A DNA stretch of 25,180 nucleotides from CAYSDH01 sp964429805 (lineage in GTDB: Bacteria > Bacteroidota > Bacteroidia > Flavobacteriales_D > JABDKJ01): positions 1 through 25,180 of the forward strand of contig CAYSDH010000050.1 in NCBI GenBank assembly GCA_964429805.1. Direction: 5' to 3'. Below, in pieces: positions 14,881 through 22,577 of the stretch. The notes under the pieces are model-generated. The model made no database searches. It saw only the letters and a list, made by a program, of their open reading frames with translations, and was not told where the DNA came from. Each line of letters opens with the position of its first letter. Position 1 is the first letter of the stretch. A program made the translations under genes and the position numbers.

Positions 14881-16260
14881 ATGATTCTCAATTGGTGGAA
14901 AAGTGTTTACGTAAAGGCCTCAATCCTTTCAATTATCCTGCTTGTTTCTTGCGCTAGAACACAGACTATCAGTGAGTTTGACAATCTCGACTCAGGACAG
15001 ACTAGCTCAAAAGAAAAGCCGACTACTGAGGTGGAATATTTTAAGGAGAATAGTCTGCGGTTTGAAAATCACCGTTATGTCGAATCAATCAAAACTGTGC
15101 AAATGTATCGCACGGGCGACCCGATATCAGATCCAGTCATCGGATTGAGTCAAGGTCAAGCCCTCGAACTTCACTTTGATGAACTAGGCACAGACTTAGA
15201 GAACTACTATTATAGACTCTATCACTGCAATGCTGACTGGCAACAAAGCGATTTGCTTAGCACAGAATACATTCAAGGTTTTCTCTCAGATGCCATTACT
15301 AATTACGAATACTCCTTTAATACGCTGCGCCAGTACATCCATTATACCGTGTCTGTGCCTAATGCCAATATGAAGATCACCAAGTCGGGCAACTACTTAC
15401 TGGCTGTGATGAGAGATGATGACGAGGAGCAGTTAGTACTCACCCATCGCTTTATGGTGGTTGACAATCGCGTGGCGATACAACCCAACGTGCGCCAAAC
15501 TGCTGTGGTGGCTGAGCGAGACTTCAAGCAACTGATCGACTTTGAAGTGCACTATGCCAGTTTTGATATTGCGAATCCATTTCGCGACATCAAGACAGTC
15601 ATCATGCAAAACCAACGCTGGGACAATGCCATCAGTGACCTTCAGCCTGTCTTTTTGAGAGACAAGATTTTAGAATACCGATATGAAGACGGCAATGATT
15701 TTTGGGGCGGAAATGAATACAGAGTATTTAACGTGAGCAGTGTGCGAGCCGCCACAGACCGGATTAAAAACATACGCCAGATGGATGATTACTGGTACGT
15801 AAACCTGGCTACCGATTATAAAAGGAACTTGAAAAATCACTTCACTTGGCAAGATATTAATGGTAACTATCTAATCAAGACCAATGACGGCTATGACGAC
15901 CTCACAGAGTCTGACTATGTAGATGTACACTTTGAACTCGCCATGGACTCCCCTATCGACTTTGGCGGTGTCTATATTTTTGGCGCGCTGAGCGGCAGAA
16001 AGACAGACAAAGATTTTCAGATGACCTATAATTATGAAGAAAAGAAATATGAATGCACGGTGCCACTCAAGCAAGGCTACTATGAGTATCAATATGTGGT
16101 GCTCATGGATAAGACCAGAGAGGTGGACTTTTTGACCATTGAAGGATCTCATTATGAGACTGATAATGAGTACACCATCCTTATCTACTATAGGGATATC
16201 AGAAACGACTATGATGAGTTGATAGGCGTTCGCTCTTTTTCTTCTTTAGACTTCTTTTGA
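14881..16260 (+). CDS. Type IX secretion system plug protein (DUF5103)
   Basis: 459 residues from ATG 14881; an ATG at 14818 would put 21 residues before a good signal peptide and is less likely. In Flavobacterium johnsoniae the plug protein binds the SprA translocon and closes its periplasmic side while no cargo is passing. Family landmarks here: the first plug domain with IKTVQMY (70-76), YHCNADWQ (114 onward), FLSDAITNYEYSFNT and YTVSVPN; then QRWDNAIS and NEYRVFNVSS; and a C-terminal domain with FGGVYIFGALSGRKTD and YYEYQYVVL. The N-terminus carries a lipobox-like LVSC with the cysteine at 24, so this copy may be a lipoprotein. It is divergent from nqrA. Confidence 0.9.
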   Translation: MILNWWKSVYVKASILSIILLVSCARTQTISEFDNLDSGQTSSKEKPTTEVEYFKENSLRFENHRYVESIKTVQMYRTGDPISDPVIGLSQGQALELHFDELGTDLENYYYRLYHCNADWQQSDLLSTEYIQGFLSDAITNYEYSFNTLRQYIHYTVSVPNANMKITKSGNYLLAVMRDDDEEQLVLTHRFMVVDNRVAIQPNVRQTAVVAERDFKQLIDFEVHYASFDIANPFRDIKTVIMQNQRWDNAISDLQPVFLRDKILEYRYEDGNDFWGGNEYRVFNVSSVRAATDRIKNIRQMDDYWYVNLATDYKRNLKNHFTWQDINGNYLIKTNDGYDDLTESDYVDVHFELAMDSPIDFGGVYIFGALSGRKTDKDFQMTYNYEEKKYECTVPLKQGYYEYQYVVLMDKTREVDFLTIEGSHYETDNEYTILIYYRDIRNDYDELIGVRSFSSLDFF

Positions 16261-16278
16261 GCCGTACATTGCCGACCG

Positions 16279-17283
16279 ATGAGTGAGCCAAGAGTGAACG
16301 CCATGGGACATGTCCCAGTAATAGATAGTCTGCGGGGCATTGCGGCAAGCATGGTTTGTTTCTATCATTTTGTGTGCACCACCAAAGACTATATATATAA
16401 TGAGCTCACTCAAGAGTTATTTCATTTTGGCTACTACGGGGTTCATGTCTTTTTTGTGATCTCCGGTATTGTCATCCCACTCTCCATGATTGTGGGTGGC
16501 TACACTTATGGAGGCTGGTTTCAATTCATCAAAAAGAGATTTATTCGCATCGAGCCTCCGTACCTCTTTTCCATTGGTTTGGCTCTAGCCTATTTGATTG
16601 GTAGAAACTTCATACCCGGCACCTCATCCGTAGACCTCACTCCTGACCTCACCACAGTAGCACTACACATCGGTTACCTCATCCCGTTTTTTGATGACTA
16701 TAATTGGATGAACAACGTCTACTGGTCATTGGCCGTTGAGTTCCAGTATTACTTGTTCCTCTGCCTCGTCTTTCCCCTCATGATATCGGTCACCGCATGG
16801 AAAAGAGTGTTGACCTATCCCCTTTTCTTTTTTGCAGCATTAACGACTGTGCAGACTACAGCATATTTACCACTTTGGTTGCCCATGTTTATGGTTGGCA
16901 TTAGTTACGTGCTCTATCGCTTTGACTACATTAAAATCACAGAGTTCGCCATCCTCTTGGTTGCTTCACTCTTTTTTACTTGGTATTACATTGACTTAAA
17001 TGCTGTTCTTTTTGGGCTAGGCACATTGAGTCTCGTTCATTTTGCCGGACAGATGCGAAATGCCATTACTAAGTTCTTTGGCAGAATATCATACTCACTT
17101 TACTTGATTCACACCATCGTAGGTTCAGCCTTTATTAATTACTGTTCACACATATACAGAGAGCCTTGGCAAAAACCAATCGTCATTATCTTAGGCTTTG
17201 CCGTTGCGGTCATTTGCTCGTATATCATGTATCTGATTATCGAAAAACCCTCAAAACGCTGGGCCTCACGAATAAAATTCTGA
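16279..17283 (+). CDS. Acyltransferase family 3 (OafA/YrhL-like) membrane protein
   Basis: 334 residues with about ten membrane helices; moves an acyl group, often acetyl, onto a cell-surface sugar or lipid. The family signature lies at the start: IDSLRGIAA (about 15-23) with R19, then CFYHF with catalytic-type H30, and FFVISG at 58-63 followed by PLSM. Further motifs: KKRFIRIEPPYL (about 88-100, the R-x-R-I-x-P pattern) and NNVYWSLAVEFQYYL. There is no C-terminal SGNH domain, so it is the membrane-only form. The gene starts 18 bp after the plug gene and may be co-transcribed with it. ATG 16303 is an alternative start that keeps the signature. Confidence 0.9.
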   Translation: MSEPRVNAMGHVPVIDSLRGIAASMVCFYHFVCTTKDYIYNELTQELFHFGYYGVHVFFVISGIVIPLSMIVGGYTYGGWFQFIKKRFIRIEPPYLFSIGLALAYLIGRNFIPGTSSVDLTPDLTTVALHIGYLIPFFDDYNWMNNVYWSLAVEFQYYLFLCLVFPLMISVTAWKRVLTYPLFFFAALTTVQTTAYLPLWLPMFMVGISYVLYRFDYIKITEFAILLVASLFFTWYYIDLNAVLFGLGTLSLVHFAGQMRNAITKFFGRISYSLYLIHTIVGSAFINYCSHIYREPWQKPIVIILGFAVAVICSYIMYLIIEKPSKRWASRIKF

Positions 17284-17314
17284 ACTTCGGGCTCTACTAA
17301 AAAAATTCAGGAGT

Positions 17315-18763
17315 ATGAGTCAAGCCGTTAGAGACCTCGAACCAAAATCACTTTGGAAAAATTTTGCAGACCTCAATGAGGTGCCACGTCCATCAAAAAA
17401 AGAGGAGCGTGTGATTGCCTTCATGAGAAAGTTTGGCGAAGACTTAGGTCTTGAGACGGTCGAAGACCACATCGGAAATGTGATTATAAAAAAGCCTGCT
17501 ACTGCTGGCTTGGAGTCTCGAACAACCATCGTGTTGCAAAGTCACTTAGACATGGTGCATCAGAAAAATGCCGACACCAATTTTGACTTTGACAGTGAAG
17601 GAATTAAAATGCTCGTGAATGGTGATTGGGTCCATGCAGATGGCACAACGCTTGGAGCTGACAATGGTATAGGAGTAGCCACTATTATGGCATTGCTTGA
17701 GTCAAAAGACATTCCTCACCCACCTCTTGAGGCCCTTTTTACTATTGACGAGGAGACGGGAATGACTGGTGCAATGGAACTCAAAGGCGGCATGCTTGAC
17801 GCCAAAATAATGCTCAACCTAGACACTGAAGATGACAATGAACTGACCATAGGCTGTGCCGGTGGAATAGACGTCACGGCAGAAGGCTCGTATCAAGAAG
17901 AAGCCTTGGCCGGAGAGTATCAGACTCACAAACTGATTGTAAGAGGTTTGAATGGTGGTCACTCGGGCATGGACATTCACAAGGGTTTAGGAAACGCCAA
18001 CAAAATCATGAACCGCCTCTTACACGGAGCACTTCAATATGGAGTGCGCATCTCGTCTATTGATGGTGGTGGATTGAGAAATGCTATACCAAGAGAGTCG
18101 TTTTCCATCCTGTCTGTTCCAACTTCACATGCAGCAGAGTTCGCTTCGTATATCAAAGAAGCTGGTGAAAAAGTACAAGCAGAACACAGCAGCACAGATG
18201 ATGAACTAGAAATCAGTCTCGAAGAGGCAAGTGCGCAACATGTGATGAGTCAGGACGCACAGAAAAATATAATCCGGGCCATTTATGCCTGTCCGAATGG
18301 TATCTACCGAATGAGCCCTGATGTTGACGGGCTGGTTCAGACGTCAAACAATGTGGCCAGAGTATTGGTAAAAGATGGCGCATATAAAGTACTATGTCTC
18401 ACACGAAGCTCAGTAGATTCTGAAAAATTTGATGAGGCAGAGGCCATTCGTTCTGTCTTTGAATTAATAGGAGCGCAAGTAACTTTTGATGGTTCTTATC
18501 CTGGTTGGGAGCCAAAACCTGGCTCGGGAATAGTCAAGCTTATGGCCGACTTATACAAGGAGCGATTTAATGAAGATCCTCATGTCAATGCCTGCCATGC
18601 CGGACTAGAGTGCGGTATTCTCGGCACAAACTATCCAGAGATGGAGATGATTTCATTTGGGCCAAACATACGAGGCGCTCACTCTCCTGACGAAAAAGTT
18701 CAGGTGAGCTCGGTACAAAAATTCTGGGGCTATCTGCTCGAGACTCTATCGAGGGTGAATTAA
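17315..18763 (+). CDS. pepD: Aminoacyl-histidine dipeptidase (M20 family PepD)
   Basis: 482 residues, cytoplasmic metallopeptidase that splits dipeptides such as Xaa-His. Metal ligands and catalytic residues of the M20C family are visible: H77-x-D79 in LQSHLDMVHQK, D116 in GADNGIG, the E146-E147 pair in TIDEETGMTGA, a D in NLDTEDD near 172 and the late H in IRGAHSPDE. The lid domain (about 190-380) includes GGHSGMDIHKG. Length matches the Bacteroidota and E. coli enzymes (about 485). The start is supported by an AGGAG-like sequence just before the ATG, though Bacteroidota rely little on such sites. It lies 31 bp after the acyltransferase gene. Confidence 0.95.
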   Translation: MSQAVRDLEPKSLWKNFADLNEVPRPSKKEERVIAFMRKFGEDLGLETVEDHIGNVIIKKPATAGLESRTTIVLQSHLDMVHQKNADTNFDFDSEGIKMLVNGDWVHADGTTLGADNGIGVATIMALLESKDIPHPPLEALFTIDEETGMTGAMELKGGMLDAKIMLNLDTEDDNELTIGCAGGIDVTAEGSYQEEALAGEYQTHKLIVRGLNGGHSGMDIHKGLGNANKIMNRLLHGALQYGVRISSIDGGGLRNAIPRESFSILSVPTSHAAEFASYIKEAGEKVQAEHSSTDDELEISLEEASAQHVMSQDAQKNIIRAIYACPNGIYRMSPDVDGLVQTSNNVARVLVKDGAYKVLCLTRSSVDSEKFDEAEAIRSVFELIGAQVTFDGSYPGWEPKPGSGIVKLMADLYKERFNEDPHVNACHAGLECGILGTNYPEMEMISFGPNIRGAHSPDEKVQVSSVQKFWGYLLETLSRVN

Positions 18764-18772
18764 AAAAATCAT

Positions 18773-18801
18773 AGTGTAGTTTTCACACTTTGACTTTTTT
18801 T
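18773..18801 (+). terminator. Possible weak terminator after pepD
   Basis: AGTGT at 18773-18777 pairs with ACACT at 18785-18789, with one extra G-C pair past a bulged A and a TTTT loop. After TTGAC comes a run of seven T (18795-18801). The stem is short, so termination may be partial. Confidence 0.35.
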
Positions 18802-18868
18802 CCTTAACTTCATGATAAGAGTAAAAGGAACTGCAACCTTTTTACTTCATTAAACTAACAACCCAAGT

Positions 18869-19051
18869 ATGGATACAACTAACATTGTTCTGTTCCATAC
18901 CTGCAAGAACGAAACCACACTGCTAATCCTCAAAGCCTTGAACCGGGCTTTTAACGGGAGACGGCACTCAAGTCATTCTATCGCTTACGGCATCGTGCCG
19001 GAGTACGAGCGCATTTACTCAAATTGTAGTCTACGCTGGCATAGTCTCTAA
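18869..19051 (+). CDS. Possible 60-residue hypothetical protein (doubtful)
   Basis: An ATG-started frame of 60 codons with three cysteines and no membrane helix, repeat or known motif. It begins MDTTNIVLFHTCKNETTLL and ends in a basic, aromatic stretch. No ribosome-binding or -7 element is convincing, and the frame overlaps the CGGCAC/GTGCCG pairing. I list it because the surrounding stretch is otherwise empty; it is as likely to be chance. Confidence 0.18.
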   Translation: MDTTNIVLFHTCKNETTLLILKALNRAFNGRRHSSHSIAYGIVPEYERIYSNCSLRWHSL

Positions 19052-19120
19052 GTGACTCTGCCCCCTCGACAATGGCCTTTCCTTGCCATTGATATTTCCT
19101 AGATTATTATTTACCTCAAA

Positions 19121-19573
19121 ATGTGTTTGATCATGAATCCATTAGATATCAGATTGACAAATGCGGAGAAGGCTATAGCCTATGGCTATGCCTTGGACCG
19201 TAACGATATGAACAGTATTTACAGCCTATTCAGCCCAGACGTGGCCTATTATCACTTTGATAACGGCATGAAGCGCGGGCCTATAGAAGTCTGCCGATTT
19301 ATCAAAGAAAAACGAACTGCCCACAGAGAAGCGCTAGACGAAATCACGTGGGCACAGAGCTATATCACTCCTGTTAGTGAAGACATCATTCTTGTTCATT
19401 TCTCTTGTGACATGAAGGCTCAAGGAGGCAGCTTTACTCACCACTGTACGCAACGGCTATACTTTAATGATAAAGGCCAAGTAAACATGATTGACTTTAT
19501 CGATGAGCCAGCCGAAATACGTGCCATGAACGCATTCATGATACGATCCGACCGAAGTAAAAAGCGCGCATGA
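19121..19573 (+). CDS. NTF2-like/SnoaL-type protein, copy 1
   Basis: 150 residues from ATG 19121, or 146 from ATG 19133 (MNPLDIRL), which starts nearer the conserved part. The pattern is that of the NTF2-like cone fold: an N-terminal helix (AEKAIAYGYALDRNDMNSIYSLF), then DVAYYHF, a helix GPIEVCRFIKEKR, and paired strands ending in MIDFIDEPAEIRAMNAFM. Such proteins bind small hydrophobic molecules or act as isomerases or dehydratases; the substrate is unknown. There is no signal peptide, so it is cytoplasmic. It is paralogous to the next gene, with the same order of elements, a matching central strand (ILVHF versus FLIHL) and the shared IDEPxExR near the end, with little gapping. Confidence 0.7.
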   Translation: MCLIMNPLDIRLTNAEKAIAYGYALDRNDMNSIYSLFSPDVAYYHFDNGMKRGPIEVCRFIKEKRTAHREALDEITWAQSYITPVSEDIILVHFSCDMKAQGGSFTHHCTQRLYFNDKGQVNMIDFIDEPAEIRAMNAFMIRSDRSKKRA

Positions 19574-19703
19574 GCCACTGTGCCGTGTGATGAGCAGAGA
19601 AGGAGAGCCTATTATTTTTCATCTGTGTATTTCTCTAATTCAACTTAGTAGCAAGGTTTGACTTCCTGCCATCGCGCGTGCTTTTTATCCAAAAAAAATA
19701 GAC

Positions 19704-20129
19704 ATGAAAATAGTGACGCACACATTGAGCGCGGTTCAAAAAGCAACTGCCTATAAAGACTGCTTGGACAAAGGCAAGTACCATGACCTCTGGAAATATA
19801 TGGACAGAGACTGCATCTACTCAAAGGGAGATCAAGTCATGCATGGCGCCATGAGTATTTGCAATGCGTATGAGGCAAACGTGAGACAGCTTCAAAATGA
19901 ACTAGAAGATTTTTATTGGGACTGTAGTACGCTGACTCACATAGAAGACCGCATCTTTTTAATCCACTTGACGGACCATCTGTCGCATCAAGGGAAAAAG
20001 TATGTGCACCGCAGCACGCTGAGAATAATATTTAATGAGGCTGATTTGATATGTGCCATTGAGCATATAGACGAACCAGAAGAAATGAGAGATCTGGAGA
20101 AATTTCTTCAGAGAACAGGAATGTTGTAA
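19704..20129 (+). CDS. NTF2-like/SnoaL-type protein, copy 2
   Basis: 141 residues, cytoplasmic. Aligns along its whole length with the preceding gene product: QKATAYKDCLDKGKYHDLW at the start, RDCIYSKGDQVMHGAMSIC in the middle, W at the same point of the core, FLIHL, HQGKKY and IEHIDEPEEMRDLEKFL at the end. Identity is low to moderate, so the duplication is old or the copies diverged in role. The cavity-lining residues differ (YYHFDNG versus IYSKGDQ), which suggests different ligands. It lies 130 bp after copy 1, with its own possible promoter region, and is followed by a strong terminator. Confidence 0.7.
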   Translation: MKIVTHTLSAVQKATAYKDCLDKGKYHDLWKYMDRDCIYSKGDQVMHGAMSICNAYEANVRQLQNELEDFYWDCSTLTHIEDRIFLIHLTDHLSHQGKKYVHRSTLRIIFNEADLICAIEHIDEPEEMRDLEKFLQRTGML

Positions 20130-20195
20130 TCTGCATTTCTTTGACTAGGTTGATGTGAAAGGCACCTAGAAGAAGAGTAGGATTGAAACCATGAG

Positions 20196-20232
20196 CCCAT
20201 CAATGCACGCAAGTGTCATTGATGGGTTTTTT
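20196..20232 (+). terminator. Strong Rho-independent terminator after the NTF2-like pair
   Basis: Ten-bp stem CCCATCAATG (20196-20205) with CATTGATGGG (20217-20226), extended by an inner CAC/GTG pairing past one bulged T, and followed by six T. It ends only 21 bp before the ATG of the DUF6265 lipoprotein, so it could also act as an attenuator for that gene. An upstream CTAGGT/ACCTAG inverted repeat at 20145-20169 lies in the same leader. Confidence 0.85.
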
Positions 20233-20253
20233 CTGTTTGCGTATCATTGGCCG

Positions 20254-20721
20254 ATGAAGCAGTTCTGCATATTCATTTTTATCTGTTTGACGCTGAGTTC
20301 ATGTAAAAAGGATCCTGAGATGAAGGCCTTAGAGTTCTTTCAAAACATGGAAGGAAAGTGGCAAGGCCAGGCCGATTACATTATTGAAGAGTGGGTCGTT
20401 GTTGATGACCACACCTGCACCGCCACGGTAAAAAACATGGACAGTAACCCTCCTATCATCAACGAGCGTATAGAGGTCAAATATGCAGATGGTGTGCTCA
20501 CCTATACTGGCATACTGTACGACAGAAGTCAGGAGTTAAGTATCATATTTAGCCTGCAGCATCAAGATAATGGCTACGTGCGCTTTGAAAACATGGCTCA
20601 CGAATTTCCCCAAAACATCGAGTATTGGAGGCTAGATGAAAAAACAGCTAGAGCGCGCATTAGTGGAGAACAAAACGGAAAAACCCGTAAACAAGACTTC
20701 AGGTACACATTAGTCGAGTGA
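20254..20721 (+). CDS. DUF6265 family lipoprotein
   Basis: 155 residues from ATG 20254. An upstream in-frame ATG at 20191 would put the terminator hairpin inside the coding region and 21 residues before the signal peptide, so it is rejected. The signal peptide ends in lipobox LSSC (Cys at 17), followed by KKDPEM. The body is a small calycin-like beta-barrel domain with the DUF6265 pattern: EGKWQGQADYIIEEW near the start, then IEVKYADGVLTYTG, FENMAHEFPQNIEYW and KTRKQDFRYTLVE at the end. The family has no known activity. It precedes the outer-membrane protein gene by 49 bp and may share its transcript. Confidence 0.8.
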   Translation: MKQFCIFIFICLTLSSCKKDPEMKALEFFQNMEGKWQGQADYIIEEWVVVDDHTCTATVKNMDSNPPIINERIEVKYADGVLTYTGILYDRSQELSIIFSLQHQDNGYVRFENMAHEFPQNIEYWRLDEKTARARISGEQNGKTRKQDFRYTLVE

Positions 20722-20770
20722 TTTTTTTGGCCCACCATGCAACCTCTTGAAAAAGTCTGGTCATTAGGGC

Positions 20771-21463
20771 ATGAATCAAAATCAACAGATGATGTATAAA
20801 CGATTGAGTCTTGCACTATTATGCCTCTTTAACCTTGCACTTTTCGCACAAGTCGATGAAGACCTCAGTGCCGAGCTGAAGCGTAAAAAGGAAGTGAAGG
20901 AAGTCCAAACGCTATTTAATTCCAACACTCACTTTGGTGCTTATCTCGGATTAAATACCAAAGGCTGTGAGATAGCTGGTGAGCCAGCTCTGCTTACTGG
21001 TGGCGAAGTGGCCGTGGTATTGGGCAGATCATTTAACCTAGGTTTTGCTGGATATGGACTTGTTGCAAGTGAAACCACAAACAACTTTGACTCTAATGGA
21101 GAGGAGCTACACCTTTACATGGGTTATGGTGGCCTTCATATAGAGCCAGTCTTGATGTCAGAAAACTTGGTGCACGTTACTTTTCCAGTCTTGCTCGGTG
21201 TGGGTGCCTATGGCGAGTCGCAGCACGGTGTGTACTTTGACGATGGAGAGTTTTTTATAGAGCCGCTTGCGGGCACTGTCAGCGAGGAAGTTTTCTTGGT
21301 GGCCGAGCCTGGAGTCAATATGGAACTAAACGTATTTAAATTTATGAGGTTAGCCGCTGGAGCTTCTTATAGGTTTATATCAAGCAGTGACATTGGCAAC
21401 TTCCAGTCTTCAGACTTTGAAGGATTTAATGGAAACATATCTTTGAGATTGGGCTGGTTCTAA
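20771..21463 (+). CDS. Outer-membrane beta-barrel-like protein of unknown function
   Basis: 230 residues from ATG 20771; ATGs at 20789 and 20792 would give a tighter signal peptide (MYKRLSLALLCLFNLALFAQ). After cleavage behind the AFAQ-type site there is a charged stretch (DEDLSAELKRKKEVKEVQ), then alternating hydrophobic strands with glycines (HFGAYLGLNTKG, FNLGFAGYGLVASE, LVHVTFPVLLGVGAYG, KFMRLAAGASYRF) and a terminal strand ISLRLGWF ending in phenylalanine, the usual signature for outer-membrane barrel insertion. Eight strands would fit the length. No enzymatic motif is present. It directly precedes the ECF sigma factor gene by 18 bp, so it may be in that operon, perhaps as a sensed or regulated envelope component (inference). 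Confidence 0.7.
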   Translation: MNQNQQMMYKRLSLALLCLFNLALFAQVDEDLSAELKRKKEVKEVQTLFNSNTHFGAYLGLNTKGCEIAGEPALLTGGEVAVVLGRSFNLGFAGYGLVASETTNNFDSNGEELHLYMGYGGLHIEPVLMSENLVHVTFPVLLGVGAYGESQHGVYFDDGEFFIEPLAGTVSEEVFLVAEPGVNMELNVFKFMRLAAGASYRFISSSDIGNFQSSDFEGFNGNISLRLGWF

Positions 21464-21481
21464 GCGACCTGCCTGTTTTTG

Positions 21482-22048
21482 ATGAGCCAATCCATACACA
21501 TACACAGTGAGCTAGTCAATAGTGCCAAACTAGGAAGCCGGAGTGCACAATCAGAACTCTACCGACTATACTCAAAAGGCATGTTTCACGTGAGTCTGCG
21601 CATTGTCAATAATCGCGAAGAAGCCGAAGACATTCTTCAAGAGAGTTTTGTCAACGCCTTTCAGCATCTAGACTCGTTTAGGCAAGACAGCACGTTTGGT
21701 TCGTGGATGAAACGCATAGTGGTCAACAAATCACTCAATTCGCTCAAGAAAAAGAAGCTCAGTTTTGTGGAGGTTAATGACGACATACACGGAGAAGTTG
21801 AGATTGAGGAAGAGAATGAAGACGCCACACCTGAGCTCAATGTGAATGATGTAAAGCGGGCGGTAAAAGGTCTGCCTGACGGTTACCGAAGTGTGTTTTC
21901 GCTCTACATGTTTGAGAAGTGGTCGCACAAAGAGATTGCGAATGAAATGGGAATAAGCGAGTCGACCTCTAAGTCGCAGCTTAACCGAGCGAAGAAAAAA
22001 GTAAAGGCATTATTAATGGATATGCAAGATGAAAGAAGACAGGCTTAA
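21482..22048 (+). CDS. ECF-type RNA polymerase sigma factor
   Basis: 188 residues from ATG 21482. Directs RNA polymerase to a specific promoter set. Region 2 (about 12-78) shows YRLYSKGMFHVSLRIVNNR, then EEAEDILQESFVNAFQHLDSF, the standard ECF core, and TFGSWMKRIVVNKSLN. An acidic linker (about 95-115, GEVEIEEENEDATPEL) joins to region 4 (about 122-175): GLPDGYRSVFSLYMFEKWSHKEIA, with the helix-turn-helix GISESTSKSQLNRAKKKVK. The stop codon lies inside the next gene (20-bp overlap), the typical sign of translational coupling to an anti-sigma partner. Confidence 0.93.
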   Translation: MSQSIHIHSELVNSAKLGSRSAQSELYRLYSKGMFHVSLRIVNNREEAEDILQESFVNAFQHLDSFRQDSTFGSWMKRIVVNKSLNSLKKKKLSFVEVNDDIHGEVEIEEENEDATPELNVNDVKRAVKGLPDGYRSVFSLYMFEKWSHKEIANEMGISESTSKSQLNRAKKKVKALLMDMQDERRQA

Positions 22049-22577
22049 GGAATTTATCGACCAGAATCTATCCTCATTTGAAGAGGAGTCGCCTAGAGCA
22101 GATCTCTGGAGTGATATAGAAAATGACCTTGATGGCAAGGATGAGTCGGTCTCGGAGCGATTTAATTGGCGCATGGTGGCGGCCATAGCCGCTATGTTCA
22201 TTCTTGGAATTATGGTCACTAGGCTAATCGAACCGAGTGCACCAGACCTGGCAGATGAACCGCAAAAGTCTGAGTTATTATTGGCCAGTATATCCACAGA
22301 AATGGCCGAGGTTGAGATGTACTATACAGCTGAACTAGAAACCCACCAAGAAAGGCTCGGTCAGTATGAGGTGGATGAAGAATTTTTGGATGAAATCACC
22401 ATACTCAAACTAGAGTTTGAAGAGCTTAAGAAGGAAATAGGAACGGGTGCCAATAACGCCCAAATAGTAGAAGCCATGATAGAGAATTATCGCCTGAGAT
22501 TATCTCTGCTTGAAGACCTACTTGAGGCATTTGAAGGAAGTGAAAATGAAACAGAAAGACATGAAATATCTCTTTAA
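22029..22577 (+). CDS. Putative anti-sigma factor, single-pass membrane protein
   Basis: 182 residues. Its position, overlapping the sigma gene by 20 bp, and its layout suggest an anti-sigma factor: a short cytoplasmic N-terminus (about 1-46, MKEDRLKEFIDQNLSSFEEESPRADLWSDIENDL), one membrane helix (about 47-66, WRMVAAIAAMFILGIMV), and a periplasmic part that looks helical and coiled-coil (about 80-175, with repeated Glu/Leu heptads such as LKLEFEELKKEIG). There is no zinc-binding HxxxCxxC motif, so it is not a ZAS-type anti-sigma, and no FecR-like domain. The function is inferred from context and topology only. The downstream DUF4097 gene overlaps its 3' end. Confidence 0.7.
   Translation: MKEDRLKEFIDQNLSSFEEESPRADLWSDIENDLDGKDESVSERFNWRMVAAIAAMFILGIMVTRLIEPSAPDLADEPQKSELLLASISTEMAEVEMYYTAELETHQERLGQYEVDEEFLDEITILKLEFEELKKEIGTGANNAQIVEAMIENYRLRLSLLEDLLEAFEGSENETERHEISL

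Larger units (their letters stand above)
18764..19120. other. 357-bp stretch without a convincing gene, with several small hairpins
   Basis: Between pepD and the first NTF2-like gene. It holds a weak terminator-like hairpin (18773-18801), a small AAAAGG/CCTTTT hairpin (18823-18842), a CGGCAC (18962-18967)/GTGCCG (18995-19000) pairing, and a 7-bp CAATGGC/GCCATTG stem with an 8-nt loop at 19070-19091. A 60-codon open frame (18869-19051) is possible but shows no domain. The central part is more GC-rich than the flanks. It could hold a small RNA or a leader; neither is shown. Confidence 0.5.

Noticed and set aside
20191..20253. ATG 20191 as start of the DUF6265 protein
   Set aside because: The extra 21 residues are encoded by the terminator hairpin and precede a normal lipoprotein signal peptide.
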